DNA from: Ornithinimicrobium faecis
GTDB taxonomy: Bacteria > Actinomycetota > Actinomycetes > Actinomycetales > Dermatophilaceae
Direction of reading: 5' to 3'
Assembly (NCBI RefSeq): GCF_023923225.1
Contig: NZ_CP099489.1
Coordinates: 62,001 to 126,000 of the forward strand
DNA: 64,000 bases
Shown here: positions 53,162-62,947 of the stretch, one piece after another
Layout: each line of letters opens with the position of its first letter
Numbering within the stretch: position 1 is the first letter of the stretch
The notes under the pieces: generated by a model
The model's input: only the letters and a program-made list of their open reading frames with translations
Told to the model about the DNA's origin: nothing
Databases searched by the model: none
Position numbers and translations under genes: made by a program

Positions 53162-54148
53162 TCAGTCCAACTCCTCGATCTGGACCTGGTCGGAGAACCG
53201 CTCGATCTGTTCCCGGCGGCCCGTGCCGAGCCCGCGGCGGGTGATGTTCAGGGTGCCTGCTGCTGCGCCGAGGCGGACCGCCTCCAGGACGGACAGTCCG
53301 CGAGCTAGGCCCACCGCGATGCCCGCCGTCATCGAGTCGCCCGCACCACGGTGGTCGACCGAGGAGAGCGACGGTGTGTGCACCAGCCAGGCACTGGCGT
53401 CGTGGACCACCAGGGCCGGCTGGTCCGCACGGGAGACGACCACCGTCCCGACACCCTGCTCGACCAGGCGCTGCCCGGCCACGCGCAGCGCCGACACCGT
53501 GTCCTCCTCGGCCAACCCCGCGGCGATCACCTCGTCGTGCGCCATCTTGAGCACCGCGGGTCCCTGCTCGATCACCCTCAGCGCGGCCTCGCCGGAGAGG
53601 TCAGCGACCACCGTGACTCCCCCGACGAGCAGGTCGTGCGTCAACCGCCCGAAGAACTCGGCGGCCAGCACGTCGGCCGGTTGAGCGCCGGTCAGCACAC
53701 AGACGTCCGCCTCGGTCCCAGTGACCAGGGCCGCCCCAAACAGTTCGTCGGTCTCGTGTCGCCGCAGTGGGGCGGCCGGCATGCGGGCGATCTCCTCCCG
53801 CTCCCCGGAGCGCCGGTCGTGGACGAGCGCGGCGCTCCCCTCGGCGTAGTCGACCGCAATCACCTCCATGCCGTCGTCCCGGGCGATCTGTTGGAGGATG
53901 TCGCCGGTCTCACCGCCAAACGGGCCACAGACGCTCACCCGTGCGTCGAGTGCCCGCGCCATCGTGGCGACCCACAACCCCTGGCCGCCCCGGTGCACGT
54001 GGATCTCGGCGCGGTCGTCCGCACCACGCGCAGTGCCGTCCGCAGTGATGTCTGCAGCAATGTCTGCAGCAATGTCTTCTGGGCGCTCGATCTCGATCAT
54101 GAGCATCGAGGTGGGGGCCACCACGCACAGCCACGGCTCCTGAGTCAT
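53162..54148 (-). CDS. PfkB-family carbohydrate kinase
   Basis: A 328-residue ribokinase-type sugar kinase with GGQGLWVATMARALDARV near the N-terminus and the catalytic block VDHRGAGDSMTAGIAVGLA near residue 280. A small repeat, IAADIAADITADG (about residues 22-34), corresponds to the DNA repeat GATGTCTGCAGCAAT in 54045-54080. The fold fits 1-phosphofructokinase or tagatose-6-P kinase. The ATG at 54148 gives a normal N-terminal length; the frame continues upstream to 54196. It is divergent from the large gene at 54373. Confidence 0.88.
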   Translation of the reverse strand: MTQEPWLCVVAPTSMLMIEIERPEDIAADIAADITADGTARGADDRAEIHVHRGGQGLWVATMARALDARVSVCGPFGGETGDILQQIARDDGMEVIAVDYAEGSAALVHDRRSGEREEIARMPAAPLRRHETDELFGAALVTGTEADVCVLTGAQPADVLAAEFFGRLTHDLLVGGVTVVADLSGEAALRVIEQGPAVLKMAHDEVIAAGLAEEDTVSALRVAGQRLVEQGVGTVVVSRADQPALVVHDASAWLVHTPSLSSVDHRGAGDSMTAGIAVGLARGLSVLEAVRLGAAAGTLNITRRGLGTGRREQIERFSDQVQIEELD

Positions 54149-54372
54149 GACCTCACAGTCGCAGAGGAGGACTGAGCCCGCACGCGGGCATCGCACGGGC
54201 GGTGGTCACGCGGCCGGTCGAGCGTTCTCCCAGCTTCTGGCGCGCTCGGTCGGGCTGGTGATGTGGGCACAACTACCCATTTCGCCACGACTCCTCTGGC
54301 GCTAGCGTCGAATGGTCGAGGTCGGATGACCCGTCAGGGGCCGTCACCTCGGCGTGTTCGAGGGAGGGTGGC

Positions 54373-57300
54373 ATGCCACCAACGCGTCGCCGCAGTGTCG
54401 TCTCCGCCAGATTCCTGCGACCGGTCGATCTGGTCGACCTGCACGTCACCGCGGTCGGGGCGAGGTTGAAGACCACCAACCGGGGGACCACGCTCGTCGC
54501 AGACGGTGATCCGGGACACCTGATCATCACCTTCGCCTTCCAGCACCTCGGTGAGCAGGCCTACCCGCAGACGTTGGTCTCCCCCGCCCCGTCCGGCCTC
54601 GCCCGGCACCGCGCGGCCCAACCCTCGCGCCTGGTCTATGACCTGCCACCCACCTTTGAGATGGCGTGGAACGGCAAGGAGCTGCTCCACACCCTGCCGA
54701 CGCTGCGCCTGCGGGTGGTGCCCCTGGCGACCCCTGGCCCGGACAGTTATCCCGAGGATGATTCACCCGCCAGCGGGCCCCGCGACTTCGTGCTCCCACC
54801 CTGGGTGATCACTCCCCCGGTGGTCGGCACGCTGCCGCTCCACGGGCGTCGACGCGTCGAGGCAGCGGTCGTCGATGCCGTGCAGTCCCGCCTCGTGCGC
54901 GGCCGGACCCGGCACGTCGGGCGAGGGGCCATCACCCGCGTCGGTGGACGCGGCCGTCTCGTCCCGGAGCCGATCCCGATCGGTCCGGTCCGGCCGAGAC
55001 CGGGCCCGAAGCCCAGGCCCCGAGTGCCCGCCGCGGATGAGACAGCGTTGGAGGTGCCCTATCGGCTGATCGTCTCCCCGAGCGCAGAGCAGGGCGCCTT
55101 CGCGCACGAGGTCGCCCCGGTCGTCGCGCCGGGTGACGACGCCCGGGTGGAGCTCTGGGCCACCCGGCTCACCACGCGCCTGGAGGACGAGGACGCGGGC
55201 TTCCTCGGCCACACCGACGCCGGGGTCCATCGGGTCGTGCGCGCCGTGTGGTCCCCCGACCTCGAGTCGGACGACGCCGCCTCCAACACCGATGTCGCGC
55301 TGTTCTCGACCAACCCGATCGACCGGCGCAGTCTGGTCCGGCAGAGCGCCTCCACGCACGAGGGCGTCACACCGGTCCCGTTCCGGGTCACCACGCTCTC
55401 CCTGTCGGCCCTGGGCGCGTGGGTGGACTGGCGCGGTGCCTGGGACACCACGGCCTATGGCGCACCGCAGGGGTGGGCGGGGGACGTCACGGACGTCAGT
55501 TCCTACCGGCACGTGGCCCAGATGGGGCGCGACTCCTATGTCCGGCTCACCTATCCCGGCTTCCTGTTCCCGTTCGGGCACCGCTGTGAGTGGGTCAAGC
55601 TCACCGAGCGCACGGTGGACGAGGACACCCGCACGGCCTACCTGCGGCAGCGCTATTTCATCGTCCTGAAGGACACCACCCGCGCCTGGACCGAGCGGGA
55701 CACCCCGCTGTCCCAGGTCACGCTCGAGCCGCTGGTCACCCCCGACCTCGACCCGATCCCGGCGGAGGCCGACCCGGGCGGTGACAACACCACCCCGGTG
55801 AGTCCGTTCTTCCCACGGCGGGGCAACGTCGACTTTCGCTGGGACATCCTCGGCATCGACCAGGCGGGCGACACGGTGACCCTGTCGGCACCGCTGCTCT
55901 TCGTGCCCGACGCGTGGGTCAAGACCCAGCGGGCGACCCAGACACCCACCGAGGTGGCCGCGGACGTCTCGGGTCAGTGGGCACCGCGGAGCACGATCGG
56001 GGCGGGCGGCCAACAGGTGTCGTATGCCGTGCCCGCCGCCTATGGCGACACCCAGCTGGAGACCAACACCCTGACCTGGGCCGGTCACCTCGACACCGCA
56101 GCGTTCACGTCGCGGCCCTTCCTGGAGCGCAGCAACGCGGTCGTGCCCTCCTTGCGCCACCTCGCCGGGCAGGCACCGGGCGTCGACCTGGAGTTTGCCA
56201 CCGCCTTCCTCGCCGACGACCCGGGTGACGATGAGGAGCGCTCGGCCCGAGCCCCCGGCTTCGGCCCGGCCAACCCCTCGGGGCTCTTCCTGCGCCTCGC
56301 CAGTGCGCCGGTCTCGGTCGACTTCACCTCCGGCTCGGACCGGTCGGGCGGTTTCGTCACCCCCAACCTCAGCGTCAAGGCGCTGTCCCGCTCGCTCGGT
56401 GCCGTGGGTGACGACGGCACGACCGCCGGTGGCCTCCTGGACGGCCAGTTCGACCCGACGACCTTCCTCGGGGACGCCCTGCCCAAGCTGTTCGGCCTGT
56501 TCAGCCTGGTGGACCTGATCGAGGCCTTCACCGGGGAGGAGCTCGACCTGTCCGACGCACCCAGCTTCATCACCGACGCCCTGGACACGATCAGCATGAT
56601 CGCCACGCAGGTGGAGCGGCTCAAGACGGCCATCGAGGACACCCGGCAACGACTCGAGGACGACCTGGCCGCAGCCGCCGAGATGCACCAGGGTGCGATC
56701 AGTGCGATCGAGGACGCCCAGGCCGAGCTCGAAGCGGTGGCCACCGACCTGCTCGACAAGCTGACCGCCCTCGGTGCCGCGCTCGCCCACCTGCTCGACG
56801 ACCCTGCAGCCGCCGACCAGGCCGCTGACGCCGCAGCCGACCTCGCGGGATCCCTGGAGGGCCTGCGACCCGTCGTCAACCACCCGCGTCTGCCCGCGGC
56901 GGTCCGCTCCGAGCTGAGCAAGCCGCTGGAGGCCCTGATCAGCGCCCTTTCCGTGATGGAGGACGTGCTCGACGCGATCGACCAGTTCGTCGAGGGCATC
57001 CTCGACCCACCCGAGTCGGTCTCGGCCCGCTTCGAGTGGCGCCCACCCATCGGCAGCTGGCCCGGTGAGCCCCCGGACGCCGTCTTCCACGCCAAGGACC
57101 CCCACGGCTTCAGCCTCGCCGTCGAGGTCCGCGCCAGCACGAGCGGGCCACCCAGCGCAGACGTCAGCGCCGAGCTGCGCGACTTTGCCCTGGTGCTGCT
57201 GCCCGGCGAGCCGCTGATGGCGATGAACTTCTCGCGCATCGGCTTCCGGGTCGGGTCCAACACCAAGCCCGAGGTCGACGTCGTCTTCGGCGGGATGGAG

Positions 57301-58029
57301 TTCCTCGGCGCCCTCGGGTTCATCGAGACGCTGCGCCGGATGATCCCCTTCGACGGCTTCGCCGACCCGCCGTATGTGGATGTGTCACCTGCCGGTGTCA
57401 CGGCCGGGTTCGACCTGGAGCTGCCCAACGTCAGCGTCGGTGTGTTCAGCCTGGAGAACATCAGCCTGGGCGCCGACGCCCGGGTCCCGTTCCTCGGTGA
57501 CGCCGTCACCGTCGGCTTCAACTTCTGCTCCAAGGAGAGCCCGTTCCGCCTGACCGTCATGTGCATCGGAGGTGGCGGCTGGGTCGCGCTGCGGCTCTCG
57601 CCCATGGGCATGGTCTCCCTGGAGATGGGTCTGGAGGCCGCCGCCTCACTGTCCATCGACCTCGGCGTCGCCTCCGGGTCGGTCTCGATCGCGGTCGGGG
57701 TCTATCTGCGGTTGGAGGGGGACGGTGGCTCGCTCAGCGGCTACTTCCGGATCCGCGGCGAGGTCGACGTGCTCGGCATCATCTCGGCCTCGATCACCCT
57801 TGAGCTGTCCCTGACCTACGACTTCGCCACCGGCAAGATGATCGGCCGCGCGTCCATCGTCGTCGAGATCTCGGTGCTCTTCTTCTCCGCCTCCGTCGAG
57901 ATCTCGGTCGAGCGCCAACTGGCCGGCTCCAAGGGCGACCCGGTCCTGGCCGACCTCATGCCACCTGACGCCGCCGGCCACAGCGACGCCTGGTCCGACT
58001 ACTGCTCCGCCTTCGCGCCGACCGCCTAA
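54373..58029 (+). CDS. Very large protein of unknown family (1218 residues), first gene of a two-gene unit
   Basis: No family is recognised. The ATG at 54373 follows GAGGGAGGG. There is no signal peptide and no clear membrane helix. Residues 1-180 are beta-rich; residues about 195-225 are a Pro/Arg-rich hinge (PIGPVRPRPGPKPRPRV); residues about 225-720 are Thr/Asp/Trp-rich beta sequence. A helical, coiled-coil-like part spans about 735-880 (QVERLKTAIEDTRQRLEDDL). The C-terminal 330 residues form alternating hydrophobic beta strands with Gly, such as VALRLSPMGMVSLEMGLEA and FRIRGEVDVLGIISASITLE, like the inside of an amphipathic barrel or groove. The next gene begins 49 bases later with a good ribosome-binding site, so both proteins are co-expressed. 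Base use equals the rest of the chromosome. A structural or lipid-binding role is speculation. Confidence 0.8.
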   Translation: MPPTRRRSVVSARFLRPVDLVDLHVTAVGARLKTTNRGTTLVADGDPGHLIITFAFQHLGEQAYPQTLVSPAPSGLARHRAAQPSRLVYDLPPTFEMAWNGKELLHTLPTLRLRVVPLATPGPDSYPEDDSPASGPRDFVLPPWVITPPVVGTLPLHGRRRVEAAVVDAVQSRLVRGRTRHVGRGAITRVGGRGRLVPEPIPIGPVRPRPGPKPRPRVPAADETALEVPYRLIVSPSAEQGAFAHEVAPVVAPGDDARVELWATRLTTRLEDEDAGFLGHTDAGVHRVVRAVWSPDLESDDAASNTDVALFSTNPIDRRSLVRQSASTHEGVTPVPFRVTTLSLSALGAWVDWRGAWDTTAYGAPQGWAGDVTDVSSYRHVAQMGRDSYVRLTYPGFLFPFGHRCEWVKLTERTVDEDTRTAYLRQRYFIVLKDTTRAWTERDTPLSQVTLEPLVTPDLDPIPAEADPGGDNTTPVSPFFPRRGNVDFRWDILGIDQAGDTVTLSAPLLFVPDAWVKTQRATQTPTEVAADVSGQWAPRSTIGAGGQQVSYAVPAAYGDTQLETNTLTWAGHLDTAAFTSRPFLERSNAVVPSLRHLAGQAPGVDLEFATAFLADDPGDDEERSARAPGFGPANPSGLFLRLASAPVSVDFTSGSDRSGGFVTPNLSVKALSRSLGAVGDDGTTAGGLLDGQFDPTTFLGDALPKLFGLFSLVDLIEAFTGEELDLSDAPSFITDALDTISMIATQVERLKTAIEDTRQRLEDDLAAAAEMHQGAISAIEDAQAELEAVATDLLDKLTALGAALAHLLDDPAAADQAADAAADLAGSLEGLRPVVNHPRLPAAVRSELSKPLEALISALSVMEDVLDAIDQFVEGILDPPESVSARFEWRPPIGSWPGEPPDAVFHAKDPHGFSLAVEVRASTSGPPSADVSAELRDFALVLLPGEPLMAMNFSRIGFRVGSNTKPEVDVVFGGMEFLGALGFIETLRRMIPFDGFADPPYVDVSPAGVTAGFDLELPNVSVGVFSLENISLGADARVPFLGDAVTVGFNFCSKESPFRLTVMCIGGGGWVALRLSPMGMVSLEMGLEAAASLSIDLGVASGSVSIAVGVYLRLEGDGGSLSGYFRIRGEVDVLGIISASITLELSLTYDFATGKMIGRASIVVEISVLFFSASVEISVERQLAGSKGDPVLADLMPPDAAGHSDAWSDYCSAFAPTA

Positions 58030-58078
58030 AAGACCGAGCACCTGACACACCGAGCACCTGAGACACCGGGAGCCAGAC
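58030..58078 (+). repeat. Short tandem repeat between the two large genes
   Basis: ACCGAGCACCTGACAC and ACCGAGCACCTGAGAC, partial copies of a 17-base unit, fill much of the 49-base spacer. GGGAGCC close to the ATG at 58079 serves as ribosome-binding site. Confidence 0.6.
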
Positions 58079-61000
58079 ATGAGCACCACCACCGTCCTCG
58101 CCACCGCCCTCCCCTACTCCCTGGCTGCCGACGCCCCCTTCCACTGCTCGGTCTTCTTCACCCACCGGCTGACACCCGACACCTCGCCGGAGTCCGCCCG
58201 CCCCACCCTGGCCCTCTTCCCCGACACCGTGACCTGGGTCAAGACCCTGCTCGGCGCCGAACTGGTGCTGGTCGCCGACACGGCACCGGACGGCATACCG
58301 GTGAAGATTGTCAGCAGCCCCGACCAGGGTGACTGGGACGCGGTCTTTCCGCCGAGCACCCCCGTCGTGGGTTTCGCCACGCCGCAGGTGACGGACCAGA
58401 AGTGGAAGACCTATCCGGCGCACGCGATCGAGAGTGACTCCCTGGCCACCACCATCGGCTCCACGGTCGTCTCGCCGTTGAGTCCGCCGACCGTGCAGAA
58501 CAACCCGGTGGTCGACGGATTCCTCAACTCTTTCAGCGAGCACCAGGAGTCGGTGGCCGTCATCCGCAACCTGCTGGTGGAGGCCTATGCCGTGCGTGAC
58601 CAGCGCAATCTGGCTCGCAAGGTGGCCGAGGCGACCGCGACCCTGGGCATGCGTGGGCAGGAGTTCGTCGCCGGCCTGCCGCTGCCCCGGGGCGGCTATG
58701 TCTCCGAGCCGAACCCGTGGACCAACCCCGTCGAGGTGCTGCTGGCCGACACCCAGGGCGAGCGGCACACCACCGCGCTCCTCGACCGGCTGATCGGCAC
58801 CGAGCCGCAGGACGACCCGGCCGTGATGGCGCTGCGCCGCGCCCACGAGACGCGCCGGTTCTATCAGCGCGAGGAGCAGCCGTATGCCGAGGTGCCTGTC
58901 GAGGGGGCGAGCTCACCTCGACCGGAGGTGCCGGTGCAGGACTTCCACGCCCGCGCAGGATCGCTGGGCAGCACACCCGCGCTGCTGCGCACCCTCGGGC
59001 TCGCGGTGGACGTCCGGGTGGACAAGCCCGCGGACCGCCAGCTGCTGGCGAGGGCGAAGTGGGTGTCCGCCCGGCTCACCGGGGCCGAGGGGTCCGATGT
59101 CGTGCGGTTGGCCCCGCCGCGCACCCGCTGCGAGTCCGATGGCACGGACCACTGGCGGGCCGTGTCCTCCGACGTGTGGTCCGGTGGCGCCCTGCCGCTG
59201 GGGTCGCCGGACGACTACACCGTCCTCGATCTCGACCCGGACGCCTCCGGCCTGAAGCTCGAGCAGCACCTGCGCAACCTGCCCCGTGCCCTGGCCACCG
59301 AGCTCAACGGGGACCCCGTCAACGCCGCACCGGGTTCGCTGCGCTCGACCGGCTTCTCGATCGCCCAGGTCGACCGGGACCGAGCGCTGTTGGAGCAGGT
59401 GCAGCGCGCCGAGTCCTTCGAGGCGGTCGAGGACGACGGGGTGACGCCGGGCCCGGACCTGCTCTATGACGACGTCGTCCGGGGCATCCGGCTCGAGGTG
59501 TGGGACGACGACAGCGCCGCCTGGCACTCGGTGCACGAGCGCCTGGTCACCGTCACCGCGGGCGGCCGCTCGGTGCTCGAGGACGAGCCGGACACCGGGT
59601 TCCTGCAACTCACCGGGCTGACCCGGGTGGGCGAGGACCAGCCCTTCCACCTCCACGAGGTCTTCGTCGGCTGGGACGGGTGGAGCCTGTCGGCTCCCCG
59701 CCCCGGCGGGATCATCGTGCACAACGACGGGTCCCACGGCACAGACGCCACCGAGGTCGTCCTCCCCGAGCAGCCGGACAATCCGGACGCCTGGGTGCGC
59801 ACGACCAGCCGGGTGGGGCCGGGCACCCTGCCGTGGCTGCGTTATGGCCGCCGCTACTCCTTCCGGGTGCGCGGCGTCGACCTGGCGGGCAACACGGTCC
59901 CGCGCCCGGCGGGCCTGCGTGTTTCGAGGGCTGAGATCAGCGCCGCCGGGGACCGGCTGGATCAGCTCCGGAGCACGTATGCCGAGCAGGAGCGAGCGGG
60001 TCTGCTCGGCTCGGTGCGGGACCAGCTGCTGGAGCGGATGCCTTCTGCTGCAGACGGTTCGGTCATCCGGGCGCTCGCCGAGGCCGCAGCCACGGAGGAT
60101 GAGCAGACGTGGGAGCAGCTCGATGAGGTCTTCCGCGAGGCCTTCGTCGAGACGGGGCCGGTCACGCTGCCGGAACTTGCCGTCACGGGTGTCGAGGAGG
60201 TCGACGGTTTGCTGCGCTCGCGGGTGGTGGCGCGGGCCGCGCGGGAGCGGGAGGTCCGGGGCGCTGGTCTGCGCCGCGGCGTCACCGTCGCCCTCGGCGA
60301 GGTGCTGCGCCACTCGGAGACCTGGCGCCTGCGGCCACAGCTGGACCTGACGCCCGATGACTTCGCCCGGCTCGACGACACCCGCGACCCGATCAGACCG
60401 CCGGCTCCCACTGCTCCGGTGGTGACCACCCCGCGGCCCTTCCTGCGCTGGCATCCCGTGCCCCCGCCGAGCCTGGTGGCCCGCGCGCCCCTGGGCACCG
60501 GGGAGTCCCTGCAGCGCCTGGTGGTTCGCGATGACCAGCCTGCTGAGCGTCACGTCGCGCCGCCCAAGGGCACCCAGCTGGAGGCCGAGCAGCACGGCAT
60601 GTTCGACAAGGCCACCGGCTCCTCCGACCCGGCGGTGCACGATGCCTGGCTGGCGATGGCGCTGAAGGAGCGCGGCACCTTCCTGGACGAGTTCATCCAG
60701 GATCTTGCCGACCCCAACGGGCAGGTGCAGCAGGAGGGGATTGCGCTGCACAGTCGCCCGGGCGCTGACCCCGACGCGGCGGTCACCCTGGCGGAGATCA
60801 CCACGCAGCGGGACACCCCGCTCGGCGAGGGTCAGTATGTCGTTCACGACACCGACCAGCTGGTCCTGCCCTACCTCCCCGACGTGCTCGCTCACGGGGT
60901 GTCGTTGGTCTTCTATGACGCCGGCGCACCGCACACCCTCGCCGAGCCGCGCGTGCTCCAGACGGCACTGCTGCCGTATGCCGGCGGCTGGCCCAGCGTC

Positions 61001-62803
61001 GATCCGCTGCGGTTGGTCCTGGTGCCGGGTGCGGAGCTCGGGGCGCGTCAGGAAGGGTCCCGCGTCGAGGTGACTCTTCCCCCGGGCGAGCAGGTCCGGG
61101 TGGCGATGTCCTCTGCCCTGGATGAGGAGAAGCTGCAGGTCCTGGGCTTGTGGGCGACGCACGCCGCCTCGGCGGCGGGCACCGGCGCAGAGGCCGAGGC
61201 GGCCCGTGCCGTGCTGGCCCGGGCCGCGGCGAACGGCTGGTTCTGGTGGTTGACGCCGTCGCACGACCTGCGCCTGGTGCACGCCGTCCGCCGACCCGTG
61301 CACCCGCCGGAGCTGCCCGGGCTGCGGGTGCTGATCCGTCCGGCCGGGCTGACCGTCGCGGCTCTCGTGGGTGTTGTTGATGTGCACGGCCCGAGCACGG
61401 AGCGCATCGTGCTGGTGGCCTCCTGGAGCGAGTGGGTGGACGACCTGTCGGCGGACGGACCGACCCAGGTCAACCGTCAGGACGTCGTCATGACCTCGGC
61501 GGTGCAGCAGGACGAGCGCTTCGGGTTGCTCTATCTGATCGACGCCGTCCTCCCCGGTGAGGACGGCAACCCTCCCGTGGTGTCGCACCAGGCGATCCAG
61601 AACTTCCCGGACACCCACCACCGCGAGGTGAGTTACGCCGCCCGCGGCGTGACGCGCTATGCCGAGTTCTTCGACCCCGCAGAGCTGCCAGCCGCGGACG
61701 ACCCGACGCTGAGTGGCCAGCCTCGTGAGCTGACCATCCAGAGCTCGGCCCGCCCCAGCGTGCCCGAGGTGAGCGGCGTCGTCCCGTTGTTGCTCTGGGA
61801 GCAGGAGACGGAGCCGGACCAACCGTTTGCGCTGCGCCGCACCCGCAGGTCCGGAGCCCGCGTGTGGCTGCACCGACCGTGGTTCTCCTCCGGTGACGGT
61901 GAGCTCCTGGCCGTGGTGCTGGGGACGGCGGAGCTGCCGCCCAGCCTGACCTCGCGCTGGGCCAAGGACCCCGTGCAGGTCACCGGCGTCCCGGCCAGCA
62001 CCCCGGAGTTGCCGCTGGTGGCTGCCTCGGACCTGTTCGTGCAGTTCGCTGTTGGTGAGGTGTTCGAGCCCGCGCCGGGACGGCCGGTCACCGTGCCCGT
62101 CCAGAGCACCCTGGTCGATGCCGGCCGTGCGCCCGTGATGGTGCTCGGCTATCAGCCTGAGTTCCACCCCGGACGCAAGCAGTGGTTCGTGGACATCGCG
62201 ATGGACCCCGGCGACTCCTTGTGGCCGTTCGTGCGGCTCGCCCTCGCGCGCTATCAACCGGACTCGCTGCCCGGCCACGACCTGTCCCCGGTGGCTCTCG
62301 CCGACTGGGTGCAGCCGCTGCCGGAGCGGATCGCCACCGCCAATCGGCGGACCGAGGAGACGGTGCGGATGACGGTGACCGGGCCGATCGGGATCACCCG
62401 GTTGCCGCGCCGTGGGGCGACCGTCGGCACTGGGGTCCCTGGCACTGGCACCGTTGCGGAGGGGAGCGGTCCGCTCGAGGCGGCAGACGGCATACTGCGT
62501 GCTTCTCGGGAGCTGTTCGTGACGATCCAGGAGGCCCCGGGTGCCGGCGGTGGCGACCTGGAGTGGACCGACCACGCCCGTGAGCGGCTGCTGCTCGTGG
62601 GCCTCGACGGGCTGCGCGCCACCTGGTCGGTCGAGGTGCCGCTCCCTGAGCCCGTCCCGATGGCCACGCCGGGTTCCTCAAAGCAGTTCCGGGTGCTGGT
62701 CGAGGAGATCGAATACTTCGATGCCGACCCGGATGAGGGACCCAAGGAGGGAGTGCCGGCGACCGCCCAGCGAGTGGTCTATGCAGACCACTTCCCGTTG
62801 TGA
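58079..62803 (+). CDS. Very large protein of unknown family (1574 residues), second gene of the unit
   Basis: No family is recognised. The protein lacks a signal peptide and membrane helices. It begins with beta-rich sequence (STTTVLATALPYSLAADAPF). Residues about 130-260 are helical (FLNSFSEHQESVAVIRNLLV); 450-620 look like beta-sandwich domains, with RYGRRYSFRVRGVDLAGNTV near 590, like a fibronectin/Ig strand. A long helical insertion (about 625-790) follows, then mixed beta domains to the end, e.g. PYLPDVLAHGVSLVFYDAG near 935. It is Trp-, Asp- and Pro-rich with few Lys or Cys. The 49-base spacing and similar composition to the preceding gene suggest that both products form one complex or particle. 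It ends in a 24-base tandem repeat. Confidence 0.8.
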   Translation: MSTTTVLATALPYSLAADAPFHCSVFFTHRLTPDTSPESARPTLALFPDTVTWVKTLLGAELVLVADTAPDGIPVKIVSSPDQGDWDAVFPPSTPVVGFATPQVTDQKWKTYPAHAIESDSLATTIGSTVVSPLSPPTVQNNPVVDGFLNSFSEHQESVAVIRNLLVEAYAVRDQRNLARKVAEATATLGMRGQEFVAGLPLPRGGYVSEPNPWTNPVEVLLADTQGERHTTALLDRLIGTEPQDDPAVMALRRAHETRRFYQREEQPYAEVPVEGASSPRPEVPVQDFHARAGSLGSTPALLRTLGLAVDVRVDKPADRQLLARAKWVSARLTGAEGSDVVRLAPPRTRCESDGTDHWRAVSSDVWSGGALPLGSPDDYTVLDLDPDASGLKLEQHLRNLPRALATELNGDPVNAAPGSLRSTGFSIAQVDRDRALLEQVQRAESFEAVEDDGVTPGPDLLYDDVVRGIRLEVWDDDSAAWHSVHERLVTVTAGGRSVLEDEPDTGFLQLTGLTRVGEDQPFHLHEVFVGWDGWSLSAPRPGGIIVHNDGSHGTDATEVVLPEQPDNPDAWVRTTSRVGPGTLPWLRYGRRYSFRVRGVDLAGNTVPRPAGLRVSRAEISAAGDRLDQLRSTYAEQERAGLLGSVRDQLLERMPSAADGSVIRALAEAAATEDEQTWEQLDEVFREAFVETGPVTLPELAVTGVEEVDGLLRSRVVARAAREREVRGAGLRRGVTVALGEVLRHSETWRLRPQLDLTPDDFARLDDTRDPIRPPAPTAPVVTTPRPFLRWHPVPPPSLVARAPLGTGESLQRLVVRDDQPAERHVAPPKGTQLEAEQHGMFDKATGSSDPAVHDAWLAMALKERGTFLDEFIQDLADPNGQVQQEGIALHSRPGADPDAAVTLAEITTQRDTPLGEGQYVVHDTDQLVLPYLPDVLAHGVSLVFYDAGAPHTLAEPRVLQTALLPYAGGWPSVDPLRLVLVPGAELGARQEGSRVEVTLPPGEQVRVAMSSALDEEKLQVLGLWATHAASAAGTGAEAEAARAVLARAAANGWFWWLTPSHDLRLVHAVRRPVHPPELPGLRVLIRPAGLTVAALVGVVDVHGPSTERIVLVASWSEWVDDLSADGPTQVNRQDVVMTSAVQQDERFGLLYLIDAVLPGEDGNPPVVSHQAIQNFPDTHHREVSYAARGVTRYAEFFDPAELPAADDPTLSGQPRELTIQSSARPSVPEVSGVVPLLLWEQETEPDQPFALRRTRRSGARVWLHRPWFSSGDGELLAVVLGTAELPPSLTSRWAKDPVQVTGVPASTPELPLVAASDLFVQFAVGEVFEPAPGRPVTVPVQSTLVDAGRAPVMVLGYQPEFHPGRKQWFVDIAMDPGDSLWPFVRLALARYQPDSLPGHDLSPVALADWVQPLPERIATANRRTEETVRMTVTGPIGITRLPRRGATVGTGVPGTGTVAEGSGPLEAADGILRASRELFVTIQEAPGAGGGDLEWTDHARERLLLVGLDGLRATWSVEVPLPEPVPMATPGSSKQFRVLVEEIEYFDADPDEGPKEGVPATAQRVVYADHFPL

Positions 62804-62871
62804 GTAGCCCGGGCACACCACGCGTGAGTAGCCCGGGCACTGCACGTGTGAGTAGCCCGGGCACAGCACGT
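62800..62871 (+). repeat. Three tandem 24-bp units starting at the stop codon of the large gene
   Basis: Units at 62800-62823, 62824-62847 and 62848-62871 share GTGAGTAGCCCGGGCAC followed by a CACG(C/T) end with two variable bases. The first contains the stop TGA (62801-62803). Each has the CCCGGG palindrome and stop codons TGA and TAG. The array may be a minisatellite or terminator-like sequence. Confidence 0.8.
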
Positions 62872-62920
62872 CCCCCGCCCGAGGCCGGAAGCCGAGCACG
62901 GCAACCCCCTTCCCGATGCA

Positions 62921-62939
62921 AATGATGGTCACTAACATT
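62921..62939. promoter_or_regulatory. Palindromic operator-like site before the TetR gene
   Basis: AATGATGGTCACTAACATT is symmetrical at most positions (7 of 9 pairs) about its centre. It lies 8 bases before the ATG of the TetR gene at 62948, overlapping the likely promoter, and fits autoregulation. Confidence 0.6.
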
Positions 62940-62947
62940 GAGGAGTG

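Noticed and set aside
54763..57105. Minus-strand frame of 780 codons opposite the 1218-residue gene
   Set aside because: Same reasoning: composition is biased and no ribosome-binding site or family motif is seen.
58913..62575. Minus-strand frame of 1220 codons opposite the 1574-residue gene
   Set aside because: Low-complexity Arg/Gly/His-rich composition typical of antisense GC-rich shadow frames. The plus-strand frame has a start, ribosome-binding site and regular domain composition.
62800..62871. CRISPR array
   Set aside because: The 24-bp units are directly adjacent with no spacers and no cas genes are present.
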